NCBI RefSeq assembly: GCF_000786205.1
Contig: NZ_JROH01000006.1
Location: 31,108-95,107, forward strand
Direction of reading: 5' to 3'
From: Sphingomonas sp. 37zxx
GTDB lineage: Bacteria; Pseudomonadota; Alphaproteobacteria; Sphingomonadales; Sphingomonadaceae
Length of the DNA stretch: 64,000 nt
The notes below the pieces were generated by a model. The model had not been told where the DNA came from, did not search any database, and was given only the letters and a program-made list of their open reading frames with translations. Position 1 is the first letter of the stretch. The number at the start of each line of letters is the position of its first letter. This document shows, in pieces, positions 41,359-49,879 of this stretch. The position numbers and the translations under genes are program-made.

Positions 41359-41808
41359 TCAGCGCCGCCTGGCGAAAAACGCCCGCAGCATCGCCGCTGC
41401 CTCACCCTCGCCGATCCCCGGATAGATTTCGGGGCGGTGGTGGCAGGTCGGTTGGCCGAAAAAGCGCGGACCATGCTCGACCGCGCCACCCTTGGGATCG
41501 GGCGCTGCATAATATAGCCGGGCGATTCGGGCATGAGCGATCGCGCCTGCGCACATCGCGCACGGCTCAAGCGTCACCCACAGATCGCAATCCTCCAGCC
41601 GGTCGCGGCCAAGCGCCGCTGCGGCTGCGCGAATCGCCACGATTTCGGCATGCGCGGTGGGGTCACAGGTGGCGCGCGGCGCATTGCCGCCGGTCGCGAT
41701 GACCTGGCCGCCATGCACCACCACCGCCCCAACCGGCACTTCCCCGCGCGCGCCCGCCGCCGCCGCCGCATCGAGCGCGGCGCGCATTGGCGCTGGCATC
41801 ATGAACAT
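41359..41808 (-). CDS. tadA: tRNA adenosine(34) deaminase
   Basis: A 149-residue zinc deaminase converting A34 to inosine in the anticodon of tRNA-Arg(ACG). The zinc site is complete: His53 with Glu55 (TAHAEIVAIR) and Cys83/Cys86 (EPCAMCAGAI). EVPVGAVVVHGGQV is also typical. Several Met codons near the start (41808, 41802, 41799) are possible; none has a strong ribosome-binding site. Confidence 0.94.
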   Translation of the reverse strand: MFMMPAPMRAALDAAAAAGARGEVPVGAVVVHGGQVIATGGNAPRATCDPTAHAEIVAIRAAAAALGRDRLEDCDLWVTLEPCAMCAGAIAHARIARLYYAAPDPKGGAVEHGPRFFGQPTCHHRPEIYPGIGEGEAAAMLRAFFARRR

Positions 41809-41827
41809 CGTTATTGCACGACCATCG

Positions 41828-42064
41828 TTACTGCGGCGCGCCGTCGGCCTTTTCGACCGTTACCTTGGGCACTTCCACCGTCTTGTTCACCGTCCCCACG
41901 TCGAGCGTCCCGACATCGGCCTTGAACTCGGGCGTCTGCCCGCCTTCGATCCTGATCGAGGGCAATTGCGCTTGTCGCGTCTGGTCGAGGCTGAGCATCC
42001 CCGTCGCCATCAGACCGATCAACACCAGCGCGGCAAGGCCGAGCAACACAAGAATGGCACGCAT
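41828..42064 (-). CDS. Small membrane-anchored protein of unknown function
   Basis: A 78-residue protein with one N-terminal membrane segment (MRAILVLLGLAALVLIGLMATGML) and a short exported tail rich in Val, Thr and Asp, including PSIRIEGGQTPEFKADVGTL. A GGAGGG site precedes the ATG at 42064. It lies 19 bases upstream of tadA on the same strand, so cotranscription is likely. I recognise no named family. Confidence 0.7.
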   Translation of the reverse strand: MRAILVLLGLAALVLIGLMATGMLSLDQTRQAQLPSIRIEGGQTPEFKADVGTLDVGTVNKTVEVPKVTVEKADGAPQ

Positions 42065-42216
42065 AGTCAGCCCTCCAAAAGTCGAAACGTCGGCGTAATA
42101 ACGCCCCCTACCTCGACTCGGTTGCACGCACCTACGACTGAATCGGTTGACGGATGGCGACATGCGGGATAGTAGCCGCCGCTTTCCGGGCAACCCCGAA
42201 ACTCAGGATTAAACGC

Positions 42217-42513
42217 ATGTCGCGCATTTGCGAGCTGACCGGCAAGGGCCGGCAGGTGGGCCACAATGTATCCCACGCCAATAACAAGACCAAGCGCACG
42301 TTCCTGCCGAATCTGCAGAACGTCACGCTGATGTCGGACGCGCTGGGCACCAGCGTTCGCCTGCGCGTTTCGACGCACGGGCTTCGCTCGGTCGAGCATG
42401 TCGGCGGGCTGGACAACTGGCTCGCCAAGACCAGCGAGACCGACCTGTCGCTTCGCGCTCGTCGCCTGAAGCGCGAAGTCGCCAAGAAGCTCGACGGCGC
42501 CAAGGCCGCCTGA
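42217..42513 (+). CDS. rpmB: 50S ribosomal protein L28
   Basis: A 98-residue basic protein beginning [25 protein letters not shown], the L28 signature. The alphaproteobacterial C-terminal extension ([20 protein letters not shown]) is present. Upstream CAGGATTAAACGC provides a weak ribosome-binding site. A transcription terminator follows. The length is normal. Confidence 0.98.
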   Translation: MSRICELTGKGRQVGHNVSHANNKTKRTFLPNLQNVTLMSDALGTSVRLRVSTHGLRSVEHVGGLDNWLAKTSETDLSLRARRLKREVAKKLDGAKAA

Positions 42514-42561
42514 TCGCTGCCGCTGCGGTCCACGCGGCGGTTGGTGAACAGTCGAAGGCGA

Positions 42562-42602
42562 AAAAGACCGGGTCACCGTTTAGGCGGGGCCGGGTCTTTT
42601 CG
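42562..42602 (+). terminator. Intrinsic terminator after rpmB
   Basis: An AAAAGACC...GGTCTTTT hairpin with a ~20-base loop and a T-rich end follows rpmB by ~50 bases. It may work for both rpmB and the convergent esterase-like gene. Confidence 0.75.
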
Positions 42603-42632
42603 TCGTTGTGGGTTCCCGCGTAGCAATCTGCG

Positions 42633-43607
42633 TCAGACGTCGAGGCGGAATTTCAGCAGCAATGTGCGTTGCAGGAATAGCTGGTTGTCGTCCGATACCA
42701 GCCACAACACCGTCGATTCTCCCTCGCGCAGGGCGGCCACGCCTTCGAAATTGTCATACAGCGTCGGCGGGGCCAGCGTGGCGAGCTCGCGGCCCTGTAC
42801 GGTCGCGCCGGGTTTGATCGCCGCGACATCGATCAGCGTCAGCTTCGCGGTAAAGCCATAGGGCAGGCCAAAGGCGCGGTTGAGCACCAGCAACCGTCCA
42901 TCGGGCAATTGCACCGCGTCCACCGGGCTGAAACCCGCCGGCGGCTGATACAAGAAGCGATAGCCGCGATCGGGCGCGAGCACCGGATCGCCCGCAAAGC
43001 GAACCGCATGCCGCACCATCCGCCGCCCCCGCGGTCGGCCGATCTCCGACAGGACGATGAAACTGCCATCGACCAGTCGTGCCATCGCCTCGGCACCGCC
43101 CCCCTCGGGCCATTTCCGCATGACGCTCGGGCGGACCTGGCCGGTGGCGGTTCGCAGGTCGGCGGAGTAGCGCCAGATCTCGTTATAATGCTCAAAGCCG
43201 ACCCAGGCGCTGCCGGTCGCGCGATCGAAGGTGAGCGATTCGGCGTCACGATCGCGCTTTTGCCAACCGGCTGACGGGCCGTCGGGGAGTGGCCGGGCGC
43301 TGACATCGGTGATGGTGGACGGCAGCGTGAGGCGAAATGACAGCACATTGCCGCCGTCGCTTACCAGCGTGAAGCGATCCCCCTGCACCGCCAATGCCGA
43401 ATAGCCGCCAATTCCCTGCCCGCTTTCGTGCAGTTCGACGCCGCCCAGATAGGTCAGCCCGCCCACCCGTCGCCGGGCCGGATCATCGGGGACAATATCG
43501 ACCGGGGTGGCGCGCACGCGGATATTTTCCGGCAGCGGCAGTCGCGCCGGTCCCGAATAGTCCTGCACGAATACGAGCAACAGCAGCACCGACCAGAACA
43601 TTCGCAT
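42633..43607 (-). CDS. Esterase-like activity of phytase family protein
   Basis: A 324-residue exported protein. An N-terminal signal peptide (MRMFWSVLLLLVFV) precedes a beta-propeller-like domain matching the phytase-like esterase family PF13449: YLGGVELHESGQGIGGYSAL, WQKRDRDAESLTFD, MRKWPEGGGAEAMARL and LYDNFEGVAALREG. Members are periplasmic or secreted and poorly characterised; phytase activity should not be assumed. Start at 43607 is chosen by the signal peptide; MFWSV two codons on is equally possible. Confidence 0.87.
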   Translation of the reverse strand: MRMFWSVLLLLVFVQDYSGPARLPLPENIRVRATPVDIVPDDPARRRVGGLTYLGGVELHESGQGIGGYSALAVQGDRFTLVSDGGNVLSFRLTLPSTITDVSARPLPDGPSAGWQKRDRDAESLTFDRATGSAWVGFEHYNEIWRYSADLRTATGQVRPSVMRKWPEGGGAEAMARLVDGSFIVLSEIGRPRGRRMVRHAVRFAGDPVLAPDRGYRFLYQPPAGFSPVDAVQLPDGRLLVLNRAFGLPYGFTAKLTLIDVAAIKPGATVQGRELATLAPPTLYDNFEGVAALREGESTVLWLVSDDNQLFLQRTLLLKFRLDV

Positions 43608-43787
43608 GCCGCGCCCTAGCGGTTGCGCGCGCCCGGCTCCACCCGGCTTTTCCTGAACCCAGCATAACAGCGGCATTCAGGAAGGGGTCAAAGCGAATCA
43701 CCTAGAAGATGTTCATCGACAGCGAATGGGCACCGCCCCGACGCCGACGAAAAGATTTTGGTTCAACACGGATCGAGGAGATCATCC

Positions 43788-44195
43788 ATGTTCAAGAAGC
43801 TCAGCATCGCCACCGCCGCCATCGCCATGGGCGCGACCTCGCTGGTTGCACCGACCGTGGCATCGGCAGCGCCGATCGCGATCGCCGCCGCGCCCACCGC
43901 GCTGACCGCAACCAGCTTTGACGCCGGCGTCAGCGATTATCAGCGCAACCGCGCCAATGATCGCCGCTATTACGGCAATGACCGCCGGTATAATAACAAC
44001 CGCCGCACGCCGCAGCGTTGCAGCAGCACCGAGGGCACCGTGATCGGTGCGGTCGCAGGCGGTCTGCTCGGCAACACCGTCGCCGGCAACGGCAACCGGT
44101 TGCTCGGCACGGTGCTCGGCGGCGGCGCAGGGGCATTGGCGGGTCGTGAGATCGACCGCGCCGGCCAGCCACGCGGTTGCGCCCGTACCCGCTAA
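43788..44195 (+). CDS. Glycine-zipper 2TM-domain protein
   Basis: A 135-residue exported protein. The signal peptide (MFKKLSIATAAIAMGATSL...ASA) is followed by an Asn/Arg/Tyr-rich stretch (residues ~50-80) and a glycine-zipper domain (residues ~90-128) with GAVAGGLLGNTVAG and GTVLGGGAGALAGREID. Such proteins insert in or line the outer membrane and are linked to envelope stress. A GAGGAG site precedes the ATG at 43788. An intrinsic terminator follows. Confidence 0.88.
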   Translation: MFKKLSIATAAIAMGATSLVAPTVASAAPIAIAAAPTALTATSFDAGVSDYQRNRANDRRYYGNDRRYNNNRRTPQRCSSTEGTVIGAVAGGLLGNTVAGNGNRLLGTVLGGGAGALAGREIDRAGQPRGCARTR

Positions 44196-44258
44196 GGTTT
44201 TTCAGTTTCTCGTGTGGCGTATCGAGAATTCCCTCGCGTAGCGTATCGAGGGGGAGGG

Positions 44259-44290
44259 CCGGTTCCGAAAGGAGCCGGCCTTCAATTTTT
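44259..44290 (+). terminator. Intrinsic terminator with a GAAA tetraloop
   Basis: GCCGGTTCC, a GAAA loop and GGAGCCGGC form a stable stem with one G-T pair, followed by CTTCAATTTTT. It should end transcription of the glycine-zipper gene. Just upstream lies a small GCGTATCGAG direct repeat. Confidence 0.8.
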
Positions 44291-44291
44291 G

Positions 44292-44652
44292 GGCGAAGGC
44301 GCGGCCACGCCCGCGCCGGTGCGCCAAGCGCATCGCGCAAAACGGCCGGCGGGTCGGCACCGCCGAACCCGACCGACGGCGGCGGCTTTGCCGGCGCTCT
44401 TTCTTCTAACTTGCTCCCGTTCGGGTTGTGTCAGGCCGGGAGAAGGGCAGCGGGAGCGCTTCGTTCCAGCCCCTCTCTCGCGCTTCCCCCGGCTTACGCC
44501 GGGATCGCTTGCCCTCTCCCCGCAGGGGAGAGGGTGTAGCAGAAAGGGCACCGGCAGAGCCGGCGCGTCGGTCGGGTTCGGCTTTGCCGACCCGCCGGCC
44601 GTGCCGGGCGCTTCGCTTCGCGAACCGGCGCGGGCGTGGCCGCGCCTGCGCC
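44292..44652. repeat. ~360 bp inverted-repeat element
   Basis: Arms of ~113 bases (44292-44404 and 44541-44652) are inverted copies of each other at most positions: for example GCGCGGCCACGCCCGCGCCG and its reverse, CGAACCCGACCGACG and CGTCGGTCGGGTTCG, and CTTTCT/AGAAAG at the inner edge. The loop (44405-44540) contains further palindromes (CCCTCTCC/GGAGAGGG and CCCCCGGC/GCCGGG types). It fills the whole gap between the glycine-zipper terminator and the phaB stop. No gene is present in it. Confidence 0.75.
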
Positions 44653-44654
44653 CG

Positions 44655-45377
44655 TCAGTACATATGCTGGCCGCCGTTGATGCTCAGCGTCGATCCGGTC
44701 ACGAACCCACCCTCATCCGAACACAGGAAAACCACCCCGCGCGCGATCTCGCTCGCCTGGCCCAGGCGACCGACGGGAATTTTGGCGACGATCTTTTCCA
44801 GCACTTCGGGCGGCACCGCCGCGACCATGTCGGTGTCGATATAGCCCGGCGCGATTGCGTTGACCGTCACGCCGGCGCGCGCGCCCTCCTGCGCCAATGC
44901 CTTGGTAAAGCCGTGAATGCCCGATTTGGCGGCGGCGTAATTCACCTGGCCATACTGCCCAGCCTGGCCGTTGATCGAGCCGATATTGACGATCCGCCCC
45001 CATTTGCGCTCGCGCATGCCGGGGAACACCGCCTTGGCCATGTTGAAACAGCCGCCCAGATTGATGCGGATCACGTCTTCCCACATGTCCTTCGACATCT
45101 TCAGGATCGTGCCGTCGCGCGTGACGCCGGCATTGTTGACCACCACATCGACCGGCCCCAGATCGGCGGCGACCTTCGCGCAACCCTCCTGGCAGGCATC
45201 ATAATCGCCGACATCCCAGCGATAGGCAGCGATGCCGGTCCGCTCGGTAAACGCGCGTGCTTTCTCGTCATTGCCGGCATAATTCGCCGCAACGGTCATG
45301 CCCTGTGCCTGCAATGCAAGGCTGATTGCCTCGCCAATCCCGCGTGTGCCGCCGGTTACGATCGCTACCCGTGTCAT
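44655..45377 (-). CDS. phaB: Acetoacetyl-CoA reductase
   Basis: A 240-residue short-chain dehydrogenase. Cofactor motif TGGTRGIG, VVNNAGVTRDGTILKM, and catalytic Ser/Tyr/Lys in IGSINGQAGQYGQVNYAAAKSG mark a PhaB-type NADPH reductase that turns acetoacetyl-CoA into (R)-3-hydroxybutyryl-CoA for polyhydroxybutyrate. phaA and phaC are not in the window. Start MTRVAIVTGG at 45377 fits homologues. It is 28 bases downstream of hemH on the same strand. Confidence 0.93.
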   Translation of the reverse strand: MTRVAIVTGGTRGIGEAISLALQAQGMTVAANYAGNDEKARAFTERTGIAAYRWDVGDYDACQEGCAKVAADLGPVDVVVNNAGVTRDGTILKMSKDMWEDVIRINLGGCFNMAKAVFPGMRERKWGRIVNIGSINGQAGQYGQVNYAAAKSGIHGFTKALAQEGARAGVTVNAIAPGYIDTDMVAAVPPEVLEKIVAKIPVGRLGQASEIARGVVFLCSDEGGFVTGSTLSINGGQHMY

Positions 45378-45405
45378 GCTTATCCTCTCCTCGTCCGGGA
45401 ACAGG

Positions 45406-46488
45406 CTAGGCGGGCTGCACCCAGCCCGCAAGCTCCCGCGTCAGCAGCGTCTTGAGCATTTTCACGCCGATTTCGCTAGCGTTCAGACAAGGCAGATAGG
45501 CAAAATGCGTGCCGCCGGCTTCCTCGAAGCTTTCGCGCCCGCGGATCGCCAGCTCCTCTAGCGTTTCGAGGCAGTCGGCCGAAAAGCCCGGCGCGAAGAT
45601 CGCCACGCGGGTGATGCCCTTGGCCGGCATCGCCTCCAGCGTGTCGTCGGTCGCAGGCGTCAGCCATTTGGCGGGGCCGAAACGCGACTGGAATGCCACC
45701 GTCATCTCCCGGCCCATCGCTTCGCCGAGCAAGCGCGCGGTCTTGCGGCAATGGCAATGATAGGGATCGCCCAGATCGAGCGTGCGCTGCGGCATGCCGT
45801 GGAAGCTGGCGATCAGCGCCTGTGGTTCGAAATCGAGGCCGGCCAGCCCCTGTTCGACCGACGCTTTCAGCGCGGCGATATAGACCGGGTCGTCATAATA
45901 GGGCGGCAGCGTGCGAAGCGCGGGCTGCCAGCGCTGCGCCGCCAGTTGCGCGAACGCCTTGTCATTCGCGGTCGCGGTCGTCGCGGCGCAATATTGCGGA
46001 TAGAGCGGTGCCAGCAATATCCGCTCGCACCCGGCATCCTTCATCGCCTGCAACCGATCGCCGATCGCCGGGCGGCCATAGCGCATCGCCCAATCGACCA
46101 TCACCCCCGGCCCAAACGCCCCTTGCAGCGCGTTCGACTGCGCCTTGGTCACCGCCGCCAGCGGCGATCCGTCCTCGCTCCACACCTGTTCATAGGCTTC
46201 GGCCGATTTCTTGGGCCGGGTATTCAGGATGATGCCGCGCAGGATCGGCTGCCATGCGATGGCGGGAAGCTCGACGACGCGGCGATCGGACAAAAACTCG
46301 GCCAGATAGCGCTTCACCGATTTGGTATCGGGTCCGTCGGGGGTGCCAAGGTTCATCAGCAGCACGCCGATCTTGCGCGGCATGACCGGCGGATGATCGG
46401 CGGGCAGCGGGCCAACCGCCTGCGGGCTGGTCGGATCGGGATCATGATGCTGGCGATCGGCTAGCAGGGGATCAGGGGACAAGGTCAT
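45406..46488 (-). CDS. hemH: Ferrochelatase
   Basis: A 360-residue enzyme that inserts Fe2+ into protoporphyrin IX, the last step of haem synthesis. Conserved blocks are GVLLMNLGTPDGPDTKSVKRYL, PLYPQYCAATT, the active-site His in ASFHGMPQRTLDLGDPYHCHC and Glu in DDTLEAMPAKG. An unusually long N-terminal extension (~36 residues, rich in Pro, Asp and His) precedes the fold, so MPRKIGVLL may be the true start. Its ATG overlaps the molybdenum-hydroxylase stop by four bases (ATGA). Confidence 0.94.
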   Translation of the reverse strand: MTLSPDPLLADRQHHDPDPTSPQAVGPLPADHPPVMPRKIGVLLMNLGTPDGPDTKSVKRYLAEFLSDRRVVELPAIAWQPILRGIILNTRPKKSAEAYEQVWSEDGSPLAAVTKAQSNALQGAFGPGVMVDWAMRYGRPAIGDRLQAMKDAGCERILLAPLYPQYCAATTATANDKAFAQLAAQRWQPALRTLPPYYDDPVYIAALKASVEQGLAGLDFEPQALIASFHGMPQRTLDLGDPYHCHCRKTARLLGEAMGREMTVAFQSRFGPAKWLTPATDDTLEAMPAKGITRVAIFAPGFSADCLETLEELAIRGRESFEEAGGTHFAYLPCLNASEIGVKMLKTLLTRELAGWVQPA

Positions 46489-48716
46489 GGGCGCGATGGG
46501 TCCAGTGGCAGGCGGCGCAGGCGGGTGCCCGTTGCCGCAACGATGGCGTTGGCGATCGCCGGAGCGACCGGGGGAATAGCGATTTCGCCGACCCCACCGG
46601 GATCGGCCTGGCTGCGGATCAGCTCGACAGTGACCTCGGGCATGTCCGATAGCATTGGCAGTTGCAGATCGGAAAGCCGACGCGCATCCGCAACCCCATG
46701 CTTTAGCCCGGTCGACGCGCCGATCGCCTGCGCCATGCCGAAAATCAGCCCGCCTTCGATCTGTTGCAATACAATATCGGGGTTCACGATCCGCCCGCAA
46801 TCGACCGCCGCGACCAGCCGATCGACGCGCACCTGGCCGCCGTCGATCCGCGCTTCGGCAAGCACCGCGATGCTGCTGCCGCGCAATTGATGACAGGCGA
46901 TCCCCTGCCCGCTGCCCGCGACCCCGCCCTGCCAGCCGCCCAGCGACGCGACGGTGTTGAGGCAGGCGGCAAGCCGGGCATTCTGCCCCAGCATCTGAAT
47001 GCGGAAATAGCTGGCATCGGCCTGCGCCACCTGCGCCAGCTCGTCGATGAAGCTTTCGGTGAAAAAACAGGACAGCGAATCCATCCCGCCGCGCAAATGA
47101 CCGCAGGCAAAGCCAAGGTCGGCGGGGTGGTGGTCGATCGCGTGATTGGGGATGGCATAAGGCGGCACCGCGCCCGACACCGCGACCGCATCGCCCCTGC
47201 CCGGCAGCGCCAGCGACAGCGCGGTGGCGGCATCGCGCGACAATAGCCGCGTCGCCATCTCGATGCCGATCGCGGGCGCGGCGATCTTGGCCAGCCAGCC
47301 GCTCAAGCGCCGGTCGCGATCGAGCCGCCCGGTCATTCGCGCCATCGCGGCAGGGCGCGGGCGGTCGCGGCGAATATCCTCGATCCGCGACCAGCTAAGC
47401 TGCACCGGCCGCGCGAGTTCGCGCGCCAGCAACGCCGCCTGCTCGGCTGCCAGCGTTTCCAGGCCCGCGCCGAACGATCCGCCCGCCTGCATCGCGATCA
47501 CCGTCACCTGATCTTCGGCAAGACCAAGCACCCGCGCGGCGGCGGCGCGCGCCAGCATCGGCGCCAGCGTCGGCAGCCACAGCCGCAGCCGCCCATCCTC
47601 GAACGTCGCGGTCGCGGTGGTCGGCTCGATCGCGGCGTGCAGCCCGATCGCGGCATGATATTCAGCGGTGAACACCCGCGCGCCGCGAAAGGCGGCTCCG
47701 ACATCGCCCGTTTTGGCGATCCGGTCCCCCGGCCCGTCGATCGCCGTCAGCAACGCCGCCTCGATACTGGCGGTCGAGGGAGCGGCGATGGTGTCGAACC
47801 GTGGACCGATCGCCTCGACCGCGCGATTGGCCGCCCACCAATCGCTGCCGATACCCGCGACCCAGTGGTCATTGGCGACGATCTTGAGCACGCCGGGCAG
47901 CTTGTCGGCGGCCTTGGCATCATAGCCCGTCAGCCGGGTATCGCCGAGTGGCCCCTGGCGGATCGAGGCGAAAACCATGCCGGGCAAGCGGATGTCGCCC
48001 GCGAAATTGGCCGATCCATCGACCTTGGCGGGAGAATCGAGCCGAGCAACCGACGTGCCCGCCAGCCGCGCTTCATCATCGCTTCGCAGCGCCACCGCGT
48101 CAGGCAGGGTTTCCTTTGCAGCGCTACTGGCGAGTTCGGCAAAGCGCGCGCGCTGTTCGCCATGCACGACAAAGCCGTCAGCGGTGGTGCAGCCCTGCCA
48201 ATCGACGTCCCAGCGGCGCGCCGCCGCCTTGCACAGCAACACCCGCGCCGCCGCGCCCGCCTGACGCAGGATCGGTTCGAAATGCCGAACCGCGCTCGAT
48301 CCGCCGGTGAGCGTCAGCAGCATGGCATGGTGCGCCTGCGCGGCGGCGGGAACGGGAATGCGGTCGATGCCCTCGCCGAACAATTCGCGCGCGGCCAGCG
48401 GATTGGCATAAAAGGGGCCGGGCGGTGCCGGCTCGACACCGATGGTGCGCCAATCAGCTCCCAGCTCGTCGGCAACGATCTGCGGCAGCGTGGTATAGAC
48501 GCCCTGGCCATGTTCGGTGACCGGCACCGCGACGATCACGCGGCCATCCTCGCCGATCTTCACGAACGCGCCGAATGCGGTTTCGCGCTCCCCCGCCGCC
48601 AGTGCCGGCACATAGTCGCGCGGCCACACCGCCCAGGCGACGACCAGCCCCAGCCCGGCGCCTCCACCGATCAACAGCCCGCGCCGGCTGATCCCCCCAT
48701 GTCGCGCCGCTTCCAT
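46485..48716 (-). CDS. Molybdopterin-binding subunit of a xanthine-oxidase-family dehydrogenase (IorB-like)
   Basis: A 743-residue periplasmic protein with a Tat signal (ISRRGLLIGGGAG). Two aldehyde oxidase/xanthine dehydrogenase molybdopterin domains follow: GGSFGAGLE binds the cofactor region and the final catalytic Glu is in GGVGEIAIPPVAPAIANAI. The closest named relative is the large subunit of isoquinoline 1-oxidoreductase (IorB). Such enzymes need a small [2Fe-2S] subunit (IorA type), not found next to this gene. It overlaps hemH downstream by four bases. Substrate unknown. Confidence 0.88.
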   Translation of the reverse strand: MEAARHGGISRRGLLIGGGAGLGLVVAWAVWPRDYVPALAAGERETAFGAFVKIGEDGRVIVAVPVTEHGQGVYTTLPQIVADELGADWRTIGVEPAPPGPFYANPLAARELFGEGIDRIPVPAAAQAHHAMLLTLTGGSSAVRHFEPILRQAGAAARVLLCKAAARRWDVDWQGCTTADGFVVHGEQRARFAELASSAAKETLPDAVALRSDDEARLAGTSVARLDSPAKVDGSANFAGDIRLPGMVFASIRQGPLGDTRLTGYDAKAADKLPGVLKIVANDHWVAGIGSDWWAANRAVEAIGPRFDTIAAPSTASIEAALLTAIDGPGDRIAKTGDVGAAFRGARVFTAEYHAAIGLHAAIEPTTATATFEDGRLRLWLPTLAPMLARAAAARVLGLAEDQVTVIAMQAGGSFGAGLETLAAEQAALLARELARPVQLSWSRIEDIRRDRPRPAAMARMTGRLDRDRRLSGWLAKIAAPAIGIEMATRLLSRDAATALSLALPGRGDAVAVSGAVPPYAIPNHAIDHHPADLGFACGHLRGGMDSLSCFFTESFIDELAQVAQADASYFRIQMLGQNARLAACLNTVASLGGWQGGVAGSGQGIACHQLRGSSIAVLAEARIDGGQVRVDRLVAAVDCGRIVNPDIVLQQIEGGLIFGMAQAIGASTGLKHGVADARRLSDLQLPMLSDMPEVTVELIRSQADPGGVGEIAIPPVAPAIANAIVAATGTRLRRLPLDPSRP

Positions 48717-48892
48717 CGCCAGCGGCTTATCCCGGCAAGGCGGGGGGCGCCAGTGGTTGCGGGGGATTGCCCCGCCCCCCGACCAAGCCCGGCATGACGA
48801 AAGGGCCGGCACATCCGGACAACACCTCGTGACCTTGGCGGCTTCGCGCGCTACGACGCTGCCGATCGCTCCTATGCGCCAAGGACCAGCTC

Positions 48893-49765
48893 GTGCTCGA
48901 CATGCTAAGCCAGGCCGTCACCGGCCAGTATATCCGTTTCGACCAACTGGGCCTCGATCCGGTCGCGCTCGACCTGGGGTTCTTCACGCTGAAATGGTAT
49001 TCGCTGGCTTACATCGGCGGCATTCTGCTGGGCTGGTGGTATCTGCTCAAGATGCTGGCGCGGCCCGGTGCGCCGATGAGTCGCCAGCATGCCGACGACC
49101 TGATTTTCTATTTGACGCTCGGCATCATCCTGGGCGGGCGGCTCGGCTATATCCTGTTCTATCGCCCCGATCTGTTCCTCAAGCCATTGCAGGTTTTCCG
49201 GCTGTGGGATGGTGGCATGTCGTTTCATGGCGGGGCGATCGGGGTCGCGATCGCGATCATCCTGATGGCGCGCAAACATGGGCTTAGCTGGTTGCGGGTG
49301 CATGATTATGTCGCCTGCGCGGTGCCGATCGGGCTGCTTTTCGGGCGGCTGGCGAATTTCGTGAACGGCGAATTATGGGGCCGCGCGACCGACGTGCCCT
49401 GGGCGGTCGTCTTCCCGCGCACCGGCATGGACGTGCCGCGCCACCCCAGCCAGTTATATGAGGCGGGGCTCGAAGGGATCGCGCTGTTCCTGGTGCTGGC
49501 CTTCTTCTTCTGGCGGACGCAGGCGCGGTACGAGCCGGGCAAGCTCGTCGGCATCTTCCTGCTCGGCTATGGCGCGGCGCGCTTCTTCGTCGAATTTTTC
49601 CGCGAAGCCGATGAACAATTGATGTGGCTGCAACAGGCGACCGGGCTGAACATGGGGCAATATCTGTGCATGCCGATGATCCTGGGCGGCGCGTATCTGA
49701 TCGCCACCGCCAAGGGCCGGCGGCAGCGGGTGGAGAGCATCGCGGGGCGGGAGAGCGTGGCGTGA
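48893..49765 (+). CDS. lgt: Prolipoprotein diacylglyceryl transferase
   Basis: A 290-residue inner-membrane enzyme that transfers diacylglycerol to the lipobox Cys of prolipoproteins. It has about seven membrane segments; the signature [14 protein letters not shown] and [17 protein letters not shown] are present. The start is GTG at 48893. The methyltransferase, GNAT and pgeF genes follow in the same direction. It is divergent from the molybdenum hydroxylase gene. Confidence 0.96.
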   Translation: MLDMLSQAVTGQYIRFDQLGLDPVALDLGFFTLKWYSLAYIGGILLGWWYLLKMLARPGAPMSRQHADDLIFYLTLGIILGGRLGYILFYRPDLFLKPLQVFRLWDGGMSFHGGAIGVAIAIILMARKHGLSWLRVHDYVACAVPIGLLFGRLANFVNGELWGRATDVPWAVVFPRTGMDVPRHPSQLYEAGLEGIALFLVLAFFFWRTQARYEPGKLVGIFLLGYGAARFFVEFFREADEQLMWLQQATGLNMGQYLCMPMILGGAYLIATAKGRRQRVESIAGRESVA

Positions 49766-49774
49766 GGCCTGCTG

Positions 49775-49879
49775 CTCCCCTCCCGCTTGCGGGAGGGGTC
49801 GGGGGAGGGGCTGTCCAGCCATGACCAGTTCGCCTTCCGACACGCCCTCCCCCAGCCCCTCCCGCGAGCGGGAGGGGAG
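49775..49879. repeat. Palindromic C/G-rich repeat running into the methyltransferase gene
   Basis: Left arm 49775-49810 (CTCCCCTCCCGC...GGGGGAGGGG) and right arm 49845-49879 (CCCTCCCCC...GGGAGGGGAG) are inverted copies, each with its own internal CCCGC/GCGGG hairpin. The loop (49811-49844) holds the ATG of the next gene. It belongs to the CCTCCCGC-type palindromes seen in other gaps of this window (11236, 11408, 63829). Confidence 0.8.

Noticed and set aside
44214..45455. Plus-strand open frame across the inverted-repeat block and phaB
   Set aside because: Its first part reads through the palindromic repeat and the remainder is antisense to phaB; not a gene.
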